The position numbers were made by a program, and so were the translations under genes. A DNA stretch of 64,000 nt, from contig CAVVFJ010000018.1 in assembly GCA_963747425.1 (NCBI GenBank), positions 80,116 to 144,115 of the forward strand. Reading direction: 5' to 3'. The stretch's first letter is position 1, and each line of letters starts with the position of its first letter. Source of the DNA: DASUPK01 sp963747425 (lineage in GTDB: Bacteria > Actinomycetota > Thermoleophilia > Solirubrobacterales > 70-9). This document shows positions 1-7,971 of this stretch, piece after piece. The notes beneath the pieces were generated by a model that searched no databases, was not told the origin of the DNA, and worked only from the letters and a program-made list of their open reading frames with translations.

Positions 1-716
1 CGGGATTGCCCTCGGTGTAGAGGATCGCCGGGGTACCGCTGACGTCGACGCCGGCGAAGGCGTGAGGGCCGGCGGCCGCTCGGACGGCGTCGACGGCCAG
101 CTTGACGCTGCCGGCCGTGCCGTTCTTGAAGCCGACCGGCATCGAAAGGCCGGAGGCGAGCTGCCGGTGGATCTGGCTCTCGGTGGTGCGGGCCCCGATC
201 GCTCCCCAGGCGACCACGTCGGAGATGTACTGCGGCGTGATCGGGTCGAGGAACTCGCAGCCGATCGCGAGTCCGAGATCCGTCACCTCGAGCAGCAGCC
301 GGCGGGCGGTGTGTAAGCCCGACGTTCACGTCCCGCGACCCGTCCAGGTGCGGGTCGTTGATCAGGCCCTTCCATCCCGTCGTCGTGCGCGGCTTCTCGA
401 AGTACGTGCGCATGGCGATGCAGAGGTCTCCCTGCAGATCCTTGGCGCGCACGCTGAGGCGCTGCGCGTATTCCATGGCCGCCTCGGGGTCATGGACGCT
501 GCACGGGCCGACCACGACGAGCAGGCGGTCGTCCTCGCGGTCCAACACCGACTTGACCTCCGCTCGATGGCCGAGAACGGCGTCCTCCCGCTGCGGCCCC
601 AGTGACAGGTCCTCGAGGATCTCCGCCGGCGAGACCAGCTCGACCACGCGCTCGATCCGCTGGTCGCGGACCCGGTCCGACTGCTGTCGCGGTAGCTCCT
701 TCATCTCGAAATTCAT
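1..716 (-). CDS. aroG: DAHP synthase (class I, AroG type), partial and frameshifted
   Basis: Condenses phosphoenolpyruvate and erythrose-4-phosphate in the first step of aromatic amino acid synthesis. The N-terminal part reads in one frame from the ATG at 716 and shows VVGPCSVHDP, KPRTTTGWKG and LINDP. The rest reads in another frame and shows EFLDPITPQYI, WGAIGARTTES and PVGFKNGT. The frames join near 312-317, where one extra base separates NVGL from HTARRLLLE. No stop appears in either frame before the window edge, which cuts off the C-terminus. A purine-rich ribosome site lies about 8-19 bases upstream of the ATG. The shift could be an assembly error or a real mutation. Upstream lies an aromatic leader peptide. 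Family assignment is firm; functional state is not. Confidence 0.88.
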   Translation of the reverse strand, partial: MNFEMKELPRQQSDRVRDQRIERVVELVSPAEILEDLSLGPQREDAVLGHRAEVKSVLDREDDRLLVVVGPCSVHDPEAAMEYAQRLSVRAKDLQGDLCIAMRTYFEKPRTTTGWKGLINDPHLDGSRDVNVGLTHRPPAAARGDGSRTRDRLRVPRPDHAAVHLRRGRLGSDRGPHHREPDPPAARLRPFDAGRLQERHGRQRQAGRRRRPSGRRPSRLRRRRRQRYPGDPLHRGQS

Positions 717-783
717 CCTGAAGCCTCTTCTTTCTACTGATCGGCGATTGTCCTTGGATCACGGCAAGGGAACCGTGGGAGGC

Positions 784-840
784 GGCGCCCGGCGGTGAAG
801 CTTCTGCGTCGGCGGCTGTGGCAGCCGCGGGCCGGACGCC
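784..840 (-). promoter_or_regulatory. candidate attenuator hairpins after the aromatic leader peptide
   Basis: Directly after the leader stop, bases 840-831 can pair with 793-784 over ten pairs, one of them U-G. This helix encloses a perfect 7-bp hairpin (828-822 with 818-812, loop CCA). The segment 839-835 can instead pair with 810-806 (GCGTC/GACGC), so two folds compete for the same bases just downstream of the leader codons. No U-tract follows, so control may be translational or Rho-dependent instead of intrinsic termination. The pairing is visible in the sequence; regulation is inferred. Confidence 0.55.
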
Positions 841-926
841 TAGCTAAATCGCCAAAAGTAGAAATAGGCACGCGTGCGGGCCGTGTACCGGCTCGAGGGA
901 GAAGCGATCTGCGTGCCGTGCTGCAT
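840..926 (-). CDS. aromatic leader peptide (28 aa) of DAHP synthase attenuator
   Basis: A short ORF begins at the ATG at 926 and ends at the TAG at 840-842. Its last residues are AYFYFWRFS: seven of the last nine are Tyr, Phe, Trp, Arg or Phe, including two Tyr, three Phe and one Trp. Such a run of the regulated amino acids just before a stop is the hallmark of a ribosome-mediated attenuator. It lies about 124 bases upstream of the DAHP synthase start, on the same strand, and is followed at once by alternative GC-rich hairpins. No good Shine-Dalgarno is seen before the ATG; a TACAAA about 11 bases upstream could be a -10 of a leaderless start. Translation is inferred. Confidence 0.7.
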   Translation of the reverse strand: MQHGTQIASPSSRYTARTRAYFYFWRFS

Positions 927-960
927 CAGTGATGCTTTGTACCAGACGCCACACCCGATG

Positions 961-1635
961 TCACGCCTGGTCGCCCTCGCCCGGCCGGACGACCCCCGAT
1001 TCGTAGGCGAGCACGACCGCCTGCGCACGATCGTGAAGATCGAGTTTCGAGAAGATCCTGGCGACGTGCGTCTTGACGGTCGCCTCGCTCAGCACGAGCC
1101 GGTCGGCGATCTGTGAGTTCGTGAGACCTCGCGCCACCATCGCGAAGACCTCCCTCTCGCGGGTTGTGAGCTCGTCGAACCCGGGTGGCGGCGCGGCGCC
1201 CGGGTCGGGCATCTCCGCGAAGCGCTCGATCAGCCGGCGGGTCACGGCCGGGGCGAGAAGCGCGTCCCCGGATGCGACAGCACCGACCGCCTCGGCGAGC
1301 TGCTCGGCCGGCAGATCCTTGAGGAGAAACCCGCTGGCCCCAGCTCGCAGCGCCCCGTAGACGTACTCGTCGAGATCAAAGGTGGTGAGCACGAGGACGT
1401 GGATGTCGAGCCTGGGCGGCCCGTCGATCAGGCAGCGAGTAGCTTCGATTCCGTCCAGGACCGGCATGCGGACGTCCATCAGGACCACGTCGGGCCGTGC
1501 CCGGCGTGCCGTTTCCACCGCGGCCCCGCCGTCGGCCGCCTCGCCGACCACCTCGATGCCGTTCTGCTCGAGGATCAGGCGGAAGCCCGTCCGGATCATC
1601 TCCTGGTCGTCGGCGATCACCACCTTGACCGTCAT
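961..1635 (-). CDS. NarL/LuxR-family response regulator
   Basis: DNA-binding response regulator of 224 residues. The receiver domain (about residues 4-120) has the acidic pair at 9-10, phosphorylated Asp54 in VLMDVRMP, Thr84/85 and Lys106 in FLLKD. A LuxR-type helix-turn-helix follows (about 155-215), with LTTRERE and NSQIADRLVLSEATVKTH. Its ATG overlaps the TGA of the upstream histidine kinase by four bases, so the two are translationally coupled and form one two-component system. The regulated genes cannot be told from the sequence; neighbours give no clear target. Confidence 0.95.
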   Translation of the reverse strand: MTVKVVIADDQEMIRTGFRLILEQNGIEVVGEAADGGAAVETARRARPDVVLMDVRMPVLDGIEATRCLIDGPPRLDIHVLVLTTFDLDEYVYGALRAGASGFLLKDLPAEQLAEAVGAVASGDALLAPAVTRRLIERFAEMPDPGAAPPPGFDELTTREREVFAMVARGLTNSQIADRLVLSEATVKTHVARIFSKLDLHDRAQAVVLAYESGVVRPGEGDQA

Positions 1636-2798
1636 TTCCTCTCCTCTTCGAGCGGAAGGCTGGCGCAGATCCTGAATTCTCCGGCCTGCGTGATGCCTAC
1701 ATCCAGGGTCCCGTCGTACAGAGCCGCACGTTCCTCCATGCCTATCAACCCGTGTCCGCCGTCGTCGGCGCCCGGCGGCTGCGCCGGAGGGTTCCGAACC
1801 TCGATCTGCAGCCCATCCGGCCGGTAGCGCACCACCGCGGTGGCCGTGCCGCCGCCGTGTTTGATGGCGTTGGTGATCGCCTCCTGCGCGATTCGATAGG
1901 CGGCGAGGTCAATTCCCGCAGGGAGCTCACGCACCTCCCCCTCTCGCTCGAATCGGAGATCCACGCCCGATTCGCGGGCGCGCGCGATCAGCTCGTCGAC
2001 CTGAGCGAGGCGTGGCTGCGGCGCGATGCCGGGAACCTGGGCGTCTCCGCGGATCAACCCGAGTAATCGGCGCATCTCGGAGAGCGCCTCGCGCCCGGTC
2101 GTCTCGACGGAGCGCAGAAGCTGCTCGCTGCGCTCTGGCTCGGTTCGCGCGAGCGAGCGTGCGGCCCCCGTCTGCACCACCATCACGCTCATCGTATGCG
2201 CGACGACGTCGTGCATCTCCCGGGCGATTCGCGTCCGTTCCTCGGCGACTGCCCTCTCGCGCTCCGCCTGGCTGCGTTCCTCGGCTCGCACCGCACGGTG
2301 CTCGAGCCTCGCCGCGACCAACCTGCCGCTGCGCATGGCGTACCCGCCCAGCCAGGCGCCGCCGCCGAGCAACAGCGAGAACGCGTAGTCGCCGACGCCC
2401 CGCCCTCCCTCGAGGGCGAGTGCCGACCAGGCCACGAGTTGTCCGACGAGCAGGCCGGCGACCGCGACCCGGTCATCCTGGGCGTGCGCGGCAAGCGAGT
2501 AGATCGCGACGAGCAGGGCGATCGACACCGCAATGCTCTGCTCGGCGTGCCCACCGGCGAATGCCTGCGCGGCGTAGGCCGCGTAGACGATCGCGAAGGC
2601 GGCGACGGGCGACCGCCGTCGCCAGGCAAGCGGCAGGGTCATGAACGGGACCGCGCCAGCGGCCGCGCCATCCGCTCCGGGAAACGTCGCGGAGGCCAGG
2701 ACCTCGACCTCGGCCATGACCGCAAGCGCAGCGGCAAGGAACCCATCGACCGCGAACGGCGGGAGCGAGCGAAGACGACGAGTGAGATCCGTGACCAT
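1632..2798 (-). CDS. sensor histidine kinase (HisKA_3, DesK/NarX-like)
   Basis: Membrane histidine kinase of 388 residues when started at the ATG at 2798; an upstream TTG exists, but the ATG gives the expected N-terminus. About five hydrophobic segments fill residues 15-155 with no obvious periplasmic sensor domain. A coiled linker is followed by the HisKA_3 motif REMHDVVAHT with the phosphoacceptor His near 196. The HATPase domain has the N box EAITNAIKHGG (Asn near 310) and a short G box GGHGLIGM. It is coupled by an ATGA overlap to the response regulator downstream. The signal is unknown. Confidence 0.93.
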   Translation of the reverse strand: MVTDLTRRLRSLPPFAVDGFLAAALAVMAEVEVLASATFPGADGAAAGAVPFMTLPLAWRRRSPVAAFAIVYAAYAAQAFAGGHAEQSIAVSIALLVAIYSLAAHAQDDRVAVAGLLVGQLVAWSALALEGGRGVGDYAFSLLLGGGAWLGGYAMRSGRLVAARLEHRAVRAEERSQAERERAVAEERTRIAREMHDVVAHTMSVMVVQTGAARSLARTEPERSEQLLRSVETTGREALSEMRRLLGLIRGDAQVPGIAPQPRLAQVDELIARARESGVDLRFEREGEVRELPAGIDLAAYRIAQEAITNAIKHGGGTATAVVRYRPDGLQIEVRNPPAQPPGADDGGHGLIGMEERAALYDGTLDVGITQAGEFRICASLPLEEERK

Positions 2799-2965
2799 CG
2801 CGCGAAGGTAATCGAACCGCGGCCCGCACCACATCCGCCCGCGGGATGAGACCAATGTTGGAAGATCATCCCGCAGACGTAGGCCGGTTCAAGTCCTCGG
2901 CCGACGACACGGCGGGCGCCCGCGCCTAGGCTGCGCCCCGTGAAATCGACCCCTGGAGGCAAGAA

Positions 2966-3178
2966 ATGATCAAGCGACAGACCCTGATCCCGCTCGGCGC
3001 CCTGCTGGCCGTGTGCTTCGTCGCCAGCGGCCTGCTCAAGGACGACAACACGGGCGCGCTGGGCGTACTCAGCTACCTGGCATGGTTCGGCTTTCTAATC
3101 CTCGCCGTGTTCTTCATCGTCGTCGCGGTCTTCACCATCGTCCGCAACCGCCGCCGTCTCGACGGCAGTCGGTCCTAG
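2966..3178 (+). CDS. small two-helix membrane protein, unknown function
   Basis: A 70-residue protein preceded by a good ribosome site (GGAGGCAAGAA before the ATG). It has a hydrophobic segment near residues 9-24, a short polar loop with KDDNTG, and a long hydrophobic segment near 36-60, ending in a basic tail RNRRRLDG. This predicts two membrane helices with a cytoplasmic basic end. It is divergent from the histidine kinase, so the 170-base gap between them holds both promoters. I do not recognise the family; a role tied to the neighbouring sensor is only a guess. Confidence 0.75.
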   Translation: MIKRQTLIPLGALLAVCFVASGLLKDDNTGALGVLSYLAWFGFLILAVFFIVVAVFTIVRNRRRLDGSRS

Positions 3179-3201
3179 CGGCCGAATCGGGCGACCGCAA
3201 C

Positions 3202-3240
3202 CTGGCCGGCCCAGCGCTCTCGGCGCGTTGGGCCGGTCAG
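3202..3240. terminator. bidirectional hairpin terminator between convergent genes
   Basis: A long GC-rich hairpin, CTGGCCGGCCCA paired with TTGGGCCGGTCAG plus an inner GCGC pair, lies between the convergent small membrane protein gene and hisC and touches the hisC stop codon. Two G-U pairs occur and there is no U-tract. The position suits termination in both directions. Confidence 0.5.
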
Positions 3241-4334
3241 TGCATGGCGGAATCGCCGATCGCCGCCAGGAAGCGCTCGTTCTCCGCGCGCGTGCCATAG
3301 GTGACCCGCAGGCACCCCGGCCCGCCCAGCGGCGTGCCGGGCCGGACGGCGACTCCGGCCCTGGAGAGTGACTCCACCACCTCGGCCTCGTCGAGGTCAC
3401 CCAGCTCGAGCCAGGCGAAGTTGGTCTGCGACTCGGCGGTGGTGAAGCCCAGCTCGTGGAGCGCCTCCTCGACGAAGATCCTCTCGACGAGGTTCTTCTC
3501 GACACGGTCGGCGACGTCGTCCTGATGGCGGATCGCCTCGGCCGCCGCCGCCTGCGCCAGCGTGTTGACGCTGAACGGCTGGCGCACGGCGTCCACCGCG
3601 GCCCGGAACTGCGGCGAGCAGAGCGCGTACCCGACCCGCAGCCCGGCGAGGCCGTGGCACTTGCTGAATGTCCGGAGCAGGACGACGTTCGGGTGCTCGG
3701 CGAGCAGATCGAGGGTGGCGTCCGGATCCTCGCTCGTCTGGTACTCGATGTAGGCCTCGTCGAGGATGATCGTGGTCCGCGAGGGGACGCCCTCGACGAA
3801 GGTGCCGATCCGTTCCGCCGGCAGGTGCGTTCCAGTCGGGTTGTTGGGATTGCAGACGATCAGCAGCTGGGTGGCGGCCGTCACCTCTTCGAGCATCGCG
3901 TCCAGGTCGTGGACGTAGCCCTCGCCCAGGGGAACTCGGATCTCTCGCGCGCCGGAGAGCGCCGGCAGGTGCGGGTAGATCGAGAAGGAGGGCCAGGCGT
4001 AGAGGATCTCGTCGCCCGGCTCGCAGAGCGCCAGGGCCGCAGCGAGGAGGATCTCGCAGGAGCCGTTGGAGACCGCGATCCGGGCTGGATCGGTCTCGTG
4101 ATGGTCGGCGATGGCGCGTCGCAGCGCCCGCGCCTCCGGGTCCGGATAGCGATTGACGTCCTCAGCCGCGCGCGCGATCGCCTCGACCACCGCGGGGTGC
4201 GGCGGTAAGGGCGACTCGTTCGAGGCCAGCTTGACCGCGTCGGCGGTCTCGGCGCGGGCCTTGGCGTCGTCGAGCGACGTGCCCGGCTCGTAGTGCGGGA
4301 TCCGGGCCAGCTTGTCGGCGAAGGTGACGGTCAT
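3237..4334 (-). CDS. hisC: histidinol-phosphate/aromatic aminotransferase (HisC family)
   Basis: PLP-dependent fold-type I aminotransferase of 365 residues, normal for HisC. Visible are CNPNNPTGT (near 161), ILDEAYIEY with the PLP-binding Asp, FSKCHGLAGLRVGY with the Schiff-base Lys near 225, and the C-terminal Arg in GCLRVTYGT. It shares a run with aroH (chorismate mutase) and lies near DAHP synthase and not near other his genes. It may therefore work as an aromatic aminotransferase (phenylalanine/tyrosine synthesis) instead of, or as well as, in histidine synthesis; sequence alone does not decide. Its ATG overlaps the stop of the GNAT gene. Confidence 0.92.
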   Translation of the reverse strand: MTVTFADKLARIPHYEPGTSLDDAKARAETADAVKLASNESPLPPHPAVVEAIARAAEDVNRYPDPEARALRRAIADHHETDPARIAVSNGSCEILLAAALALCEPGDEILYAWPSFSIYPHLPALSGAREIRVPLGEGYVHDLDAMLEEVTAATQLLIVCNPNNPTGTHLPAERIGTFVEGVPSRTTIILDEAYIEYQTSEDPDATLDLLAEHPNVVLLRTFSKCHGLAGLRVGYALCSPQFRAAVDAVRQPFSVNTLAQAAAAEAIRHQDDVADRVEKNLVERIFVEEALHELGFTTAESQTNFAWLELGDLDEAEVVESLSRAGVAVRPGTPLGGPGCLRVTYGTRAENERFLAAIGDSAMH

Positions 4335-4858
4335 TCGGGCCCCATTGTTGCGTGTCGCCTGTAGCGGACCGCAGGTTCACCGGTCCGCGGGTGGATCTTC
4401 TCGGAGCCGTCGGGGCGCCATCCCTGCCTCTCATAGAAGGTGATCGCGCGCGTGTTCTCCTTGAAGGTCCAGAGGACCACCTCCGTGTAGGGGAGCTCAG
4501 CCAGGCGCTCCATTGCCGCACGCATGAGGACCTCCCCCGCCCCCTTGCGCCAGTGCTCCGGCTCGACGTACATCGCGACCAGCTCGGCCACGTCGGGCCC
4601 GACATCGGACTCGCGGGAGGGCGCGGCGACGTAGCAGTAGCCCGCGAACGACCCGTCGATCTCGGCGACGTAGGTGAACGCGTCCCCGACCGGCCGCTTC
4701 AGCCCCACGCCCACCTCGTGCCGCCAGCGATCGACCGGCAGCTCCGCCAGCTTCTCCGGGGCGACGATCTCGCGATATCCGGCCCGCCAGCCCGCCGCAG
4801 TCACCGAGACGATCGCCTCGGTGTCGTCAGGGGTCGCCTCGCGGACTCGAGGGGCTAC
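4331..4858 (-). CDS. GNAT-family N-acetyltransferase with uncertain start
   Basis: Acetyl-CoA-dependent acetyltransferase. The core shows WRAGYREIV, the beta strand VAELVAMYVEPEHWRKG and the acyl-CoA loop KGAGEVLM, then VLWTFKENTRAITFYERQGW. The first standard start is the GTG at 4804, but family-like sequence continues upstream (RVREATPDDTEAIVS), which is the usual first strand. In that frame no ATG, GTG or TTG is found before the aroH stop. The frame would begin at GTA GCC, with the GTA overlapping the aroH TAG as GTAG. I give the longer span and flag the start. The substrate is unknown. Confidence 0.8.
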   Translation of the reverse strand, partial: VAPRVREATPDDTEAIVSVTAAGWRAGYREIVAPEKLAELPVDRWRHEVGVGLKRPVGDAFTYVAEIDGSFAGYCYVAAPSRESDVGPDVAELVAMYVEPEHWRKGAGEVLMRAAMERLAELPYTEVVLWTFKENTRAITFYERQGWRPDGSEKIHPRTGEPAVRYRRHATMGPE

Positions 4859-5271
4859 TGCGCCGCCTTCAGGTCGGAGCGCAGGTCCTGGGCCTCCCCC
4901 AGGTAGGCGTGCGCCGGGGTGTGGTCCGGGGGCGCGTAGTAGTGCAACAGCACGCGGATCACCGAGCGCATCGCGTTCGGGACGTCGATCTCCCGGGCGC
5001 AGAGGAGCGGCACCATGTCGAGCCCGAGGTTGCGTGCCGCCACGGCCGGGAACTCGGCGTTCAGGTCGGCGGTCGAAGTGAAGATGCAGCTCACCATCCG
5101 CTCGGGCTCGAGCTCGTTGCGGCCGATCAGCTCCCGCATCAGCTCCTCGGACGCCTCGACGATTACGGCTGGGTCGTTGCGGCCCACCTTGGTGGCGCCT
5201 CGCACGGCCCAGAGTCTCTCTCCCACGCCGGCTGCTCCGCTTCGCGTCCGCTGCCGTCTATCTACGCTCAT
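4855..5271 (-). CDS. aroH: chorismate mutase, AroH (monofunctional) type
   Basis: Converts chorismate to prephenate on the way to phenylalanine and tyrosine. The 138-residue protein matches the Bacillus AroH trimeric fold and not the helical AroQ type: AVRGATKVGRNDP, then FTSTADLNAEFPAVAAR, VPLLCAREIDVP and SVIRVLLHYY. The active-site Arg of the RGAT motif and the Glu of the E-I-D-V segment are present. There is a 20-residue N-terminal extension before AVRGAT, so a slightly later start is possible. The ATG overlaps the rluB stop (ATGA). Together with DAHP synthase and HisC it forms a loose aromatic amino acid group. Confidence 0.93.
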   Translation of the reverse strand: MSVDRRQRTRSGAAGVGERLWAVRGATKVGRNDPAVIVEASEELMRELIGRNELEPERMVSCIFTSTADLNAEFPAVAARNLGLDMVPLLCAREIDVPNAMRSVIRVLLHYYAPPDHTPAHAYLGEAQDLRSDLKAAQ

Positions 5272-5963
5272 GGCGCGGAATCTTCCCAGAGCGCGGCGAT
5301 CTCCCTCTCCCCGAGCCTCCTTGCCTCCCCGCGGCGGAGGCCCGCCAGCCTCAGCGAGCCGATTCGGACCCGGGTCAGGGACTCGGCCTCGTTGCCGATC
5401 GCCTCGGCCATCCGGCGAACCTGGCGCTTTCGCCCCTCTCGGATCGTCACCTCGATCTCCCGCTCGCCGCGGCGCTCCACGCCAGCGGGAGCGCTCGGGC
5501 CGTCCTCGAGCCGGACCCCGCTCCGCAGGCGGTCGAGGTCCCCGTCGGAGGGCGGGCGGGCGAGGCGCACGCGATAGGTCTTGGGGACGCCGTAGCGCGG
5601 ATGGGTGAGCCGGTTGGCGAGCTCGCCGTCGTTGGTCAACAGGATCAGTCCAGTCGAGTCCGCATCGAGGCGGCCGACCGGGTACAGCCGCCGCTCGGAG
5701 TCGACCAGCTGGGTGACGGCGCGTCGCTTGCCCGGCTCGCTGGCGGTGGAGACCACTCCGGCGGGCTTGTTGAGGGCCCAGACCTCTCGCGGCTCCGGCG
5801 CCACCGGCCTGCCGTCGACCTCCACGCCCGACCCCTCGCCGACGTCGCGAGCCGGATCGGTGACGACCTCGCCCCCGACGCGAACCTTGCCCGCGGCGAT
5901 CAGCGTCTCGGCCGCGCGACGCGACGCGATCCCTGCATGGGCTAGGTACTTGGCGAGCCTCAC
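5268..5963 (-). CDS. rluB: 16S/23S rRNA pseudouridine synthase (RsuA/RluB family)
   Basis: Isomerises uridine to pseudouridine in rRNA. The 231-residue protein begins with an S4 RNA-binding domain (RLAKYLAHAGIASRRAAETL, residues 2-60) and continues with ALNKPAGVVST and the catalytic motif GRLDADSTGLILLTND, with the nucleophilic Asp near 100. The C-terminal REGRKRQVRRM motif is typical of the RsuA/RluB branch. In many actinobacteria this gene follows scpB, as it does here after two inserted secreted-enzyme genes. RluB versus RsuA specificity cannot be fixed by eye. Confidence 0.94.
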   Translation of the reverse strand: MRLAKYLAHAGIASRRAAETLIAAGKVRVGGEVVTDPARDVGEGSGVEVDGRPVAPEPREVWALNKPAGVVSTASEPGKRRAVTQLVDSERRLYPVGRLDADSTGLILLTNDGELANRLTHPRYGVPKTYRVRLARPPSDGDLDRLRSGVRLEDGPSAPAGVERRGEREIEVTIREGRKRQVRRMAEAIGNEAESLTRVRIGSLRLAGLRRGEARRLGEREIAALWEDSAP

Positions 5964-5973
5964 GGCTCCATTG

Positions 5974-6648
5974 TCAGCAGTCGCCGAGCTTGGCCAGGTC
6001 GGAGCGGTAGGTCTGCATGTCCGCGTGGTTCCAGTCGCCGTGGGTCTGCCCCTGGAAGCGCGGGTCGAGCTCCTTGTAGTACGGCGAGGAGAGGCTCTCG
6101 TTGTGGCCGATCACGCCCGCGACGGGGATGCCGAAGCGGCAGCGGAGCCACTGCACGAAATGCAGCGAGCCGTTGAGCTGAGCCGGGCGGTTGAGGATGT
6201 CCGAGTCGCTGAACCCCACGTGCTCGATCCCGATCGCGACATGGTTGAGGCCGACGACGTGGCGGCAGCGGATCGTCGGCCGGACGAACTTGAAGACGCC
6301 CCCCGAGGCCGAGACCGCGTAGTGCGAGCAGACGTTGGGCCGCTCGTGGAACTCGACGTCGGGCTGATCGGTCCTGAAGGTGTTGAAGATCGAGCTGATG
6401 CTGCCCGCCGCGGCGTAGTGGATGACGATCAGCTTCGGGTTGTTGAGGCGCCACTTGTACTGGCCGTAGTGGCGCTTGGAGTACGCGGCCATCTCCCGCT
6501 TGCGCTTCTTCGGGTATGGGATGAGCCTCTTGTGGATCGGTGGCTTGGCGACCGCGCTGGTTGCAGTCGGTGCCGCCCCGGCGCCGGAGCCGGCGCCGGC
6601 GCCGAGCACGGCGGCGATCGCGATCAAACCGATGACCAGGCGACTCAC
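5974..6648 (-). CDS. secreted N-acetylmuramoyl-L-alanine amidase (Amidase_2/PGRP fold)
   Basis: Predicted peptidoglycan amidase of 224 residues with a signal peptide (VIGLIAIAAVLGAGAG) and an Ala/Pro-rich stretch. The catalytic domain has LIVIHYAA (zinc His of the first strand), CSHYAVSASGGVFKFV, VVGLNHVAIGIEHVGF and VIGHNES, followed by DPRFQGQTHGDWNHADM. These fit the zinc-binding His/His pattern of the Amidase_2 family. It starts at a GTG two bases after the stop of the M14 peptidase gene, so the two secreted hydrolases are in one unit and probably act together on the wall. Confidence 0.85.
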   Translation of the reverse strand: MSRLVIGLIAIAAVLGAGAGSGAGAAPTATSAVAKPPIHKRLIPYPKKRKREMAAYSKRHYGQYKWRLNNPKLIVIHYAAAGSISSIFNTFRTDQPDVEFHERPNVCSHYAVSASGGVFKFVRPTIRCRHVVGLNHVAIGIEHVGFSDSDILNRPAQLNGSLHFVQWLRCRFGIPVAGVIGHNESLSSPYYKELDPRFQGQTHGDWNHADMQTYRSDLAKLGDC

Positions 6649-6649
6649 C

Positions 6650-7399
6650 TCAGCCGCCCTCCGCCACCGTTAGGGCTGCCCTCGCCTGGCGCTCGGCGGA
6701 GCCGCCGCTGATCTTGCCGGGCGGCATCTCGACGACGAACGCAGCGCTTCCCGGGAAGGCATGCATCTCCCAGGTGATCGCCGTCCCGTGCAGCCCCTTG
6801 CCTCTGCAGCTCGTTCCCATCGCGACCAGCTTTGCGTACTCCGCGGCGATAGGTGGCCTGCCTCGGCACGCAAGCACCGCGCCCCAGGGCTGGTGGTACC
6901 AGATCGAGAGATCGGGCCGGATGCGCCGGGCGAATGCCATCACGGCCCGCGTCTCCGGCTCGGAGGAGGGTCGGGGCCCCGGGTAGTAGCCGTTCGAGTG
7001 TGGGACGTCGTCTCGCCATCGGTACGGGAAGTTGCGGTTCAGGTCGACCCCATGCGCGTTCTTGCGCGTGTGTGCCCTCAACCCATCCGGATTAACCGTC
7101 TGAATCGCCCAGAGTTGCGTCCCATGAAGGGAGCTCGCCTCAGCGGAGGCCCGCCTCTTGATCGCGGCCGTGATGCGCAAGCCTGCCCGCTCATCGCCGT
7201 GGATCACACCGACGACCAGCGCCACCCGGGTCCCGGCCGGGTCGCCGACCTGGACGGCCGTGATCGGGCGCTTCTGGACGGATCTCCCGATCACGATCCG
7301 CTCCGTGGCTTCACCCGCCGGGGGATCCGCGCCCGCCTGCCCCGCCCATCCAGCCGCCACCGCCGCCAGGGCCAAGCCGGCCGCGATCCAGGCCCTCAT
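6650..7399 (-). CDS. secreted zinc carboxypeptidase (M14 family)
   Basis: M14 metallopeptidase-like protein of 249 residues with an N-terminal signal peptide (WIAAGLALAAVAAGWAG). The zinc motif HxxE is in VVGVIHGDERAG; substrate-binding Arg/Asn residues appear in NPDGLRAHTRKN and VDLNRNFPYRW; the catalytic Glu is in FVVEMPPG near the C-terminus. Length fits the bacterial M14 proteins that trim wall peptides (MpaA/DL-endopeptidase-like), but the substrate is inferred only from its partner amidase downstream. Its ATG overlaps the scpB stop, so it is coupled to the chromosome-segregation genes although unrelated in function. Confidence 0.88.
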   Translation of the reverse strand: MRAWIAAGLALAAVAAGWAGQAGADPPAGEATERIVIGRSVQKRPITAVQVGDPAGTRVALVVGVIHGDERAGLRITAAIKRRASAEASSLHGTQLWAIQTVNPDGLRAHTRKNAHGVDLNRNFPYRWRDDVPHSNGYYPGPRPSSEPETRAVMAFARRIRPDLSIWYHQPWGAVLACRGRPPIAAEYAKLVAMGTSCRGKGLHGTAITWEMHAFPGSAAFVVEMPPGKISGGSAERQARAALTVAEGG

Positions 7400-7971
7400 T
7401 CGACCCGCTGCTCACCCGCCTTCAGCAGGCGCTCGCGCAGCTCGCGCTCGTCCTCGGGCGTCGGGTCGAATTGGGCGACGTCCGGCAGGGCATCGAGGCC
7501 CGAGAGCCCGAAGAGCTTCTCGAACAGCGTTGTGGTGCCGTAGGTGACCGCCCCGAACTGGGTCCGTCCGCGCTCCTCGATCATCCCCCGCTCGGTCAGG
7601 CTCCCTACGGCGGAATCCGACGAGACGCCGCGGATGCGGGCGACCTCGGGCCGGGAGACCGGCTGCAGGTAGGCGACGATCGCGAGCACCTCGGCCTGGG
7701 CCTGGGTGAGCGGCGGGGTGCGGGGCCTGGCGAGCAGGCGCCGGGCGGCGTCCTCCGCCTCTGGGATCGCGGCGAGCGCATAGCCGCCTGCCACGCGCCG
7801 CAGGCGCACCCCTCGGCCGTCCGAGTCAAGGCGCTTCTCCATCTCCTCGAGGGCCTCCGCGACTGCCTCCTCGTCCACCTCCATTGCCTCGGCCAGCTCG
7901 GCGGCCGACACCGGGTCGGGCGCCAGGAAGAGGAGGGCCTCAACGGCCGCTCCCAGGCCGTCGGCGCTCAC
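7396..7971 (-). CDS. scpB: segregation and condensation protein B
   Basis: Kleisin-associated winged-helix protein of the SMC-ScpAB condensin, which organises the nucleoid. At 191 residues it has normal length. Two winged-helix domains are visible: the first begins AAVEALLFLAPDPVSAAELAEAM, the second includes LTQAQAEVLAIVAYLQPVSRPEV and YGTTTLFEKLFGL, the most conserved stretch of the family. It overlaps scpA by four bases (GTGA/ATGA type), giving the usual scpA-scpB order. Confidence 0.95.
   Translation of the reverse strand: MSADGLGAAVEALLFLAPDPVSAAELAEAMEVDEEAVAEALEEMEKRLDSDGRGVRLRRVAGGYALAAIPEAEDAARRLLARPRTPPLTQAQAEVLAIVAYLQPVSRPEVARIRGVSSDSAVGSLTERGMIEERGRTQFGAVTYGTTTLFEKLFGLSGLDALPDVAQFDPTPEDERELRERLLKAGEQRVE

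Noticed and set aside
840..1028. Reading frame of 62 codons upstream of DAHP synthase as a normal protein
   Set aside because: Its first half is compositionally like a shadow of the response regulator end; only the last 28 codons from the ATG at 926 make sense, as a leader peptide.
2880..2900. GGTTCAAGTCC resembling a tRNA T-arm
   Set aside because: Flanking bases do not form the 5-bp T stem and no acceptor or anticodon stems are found.
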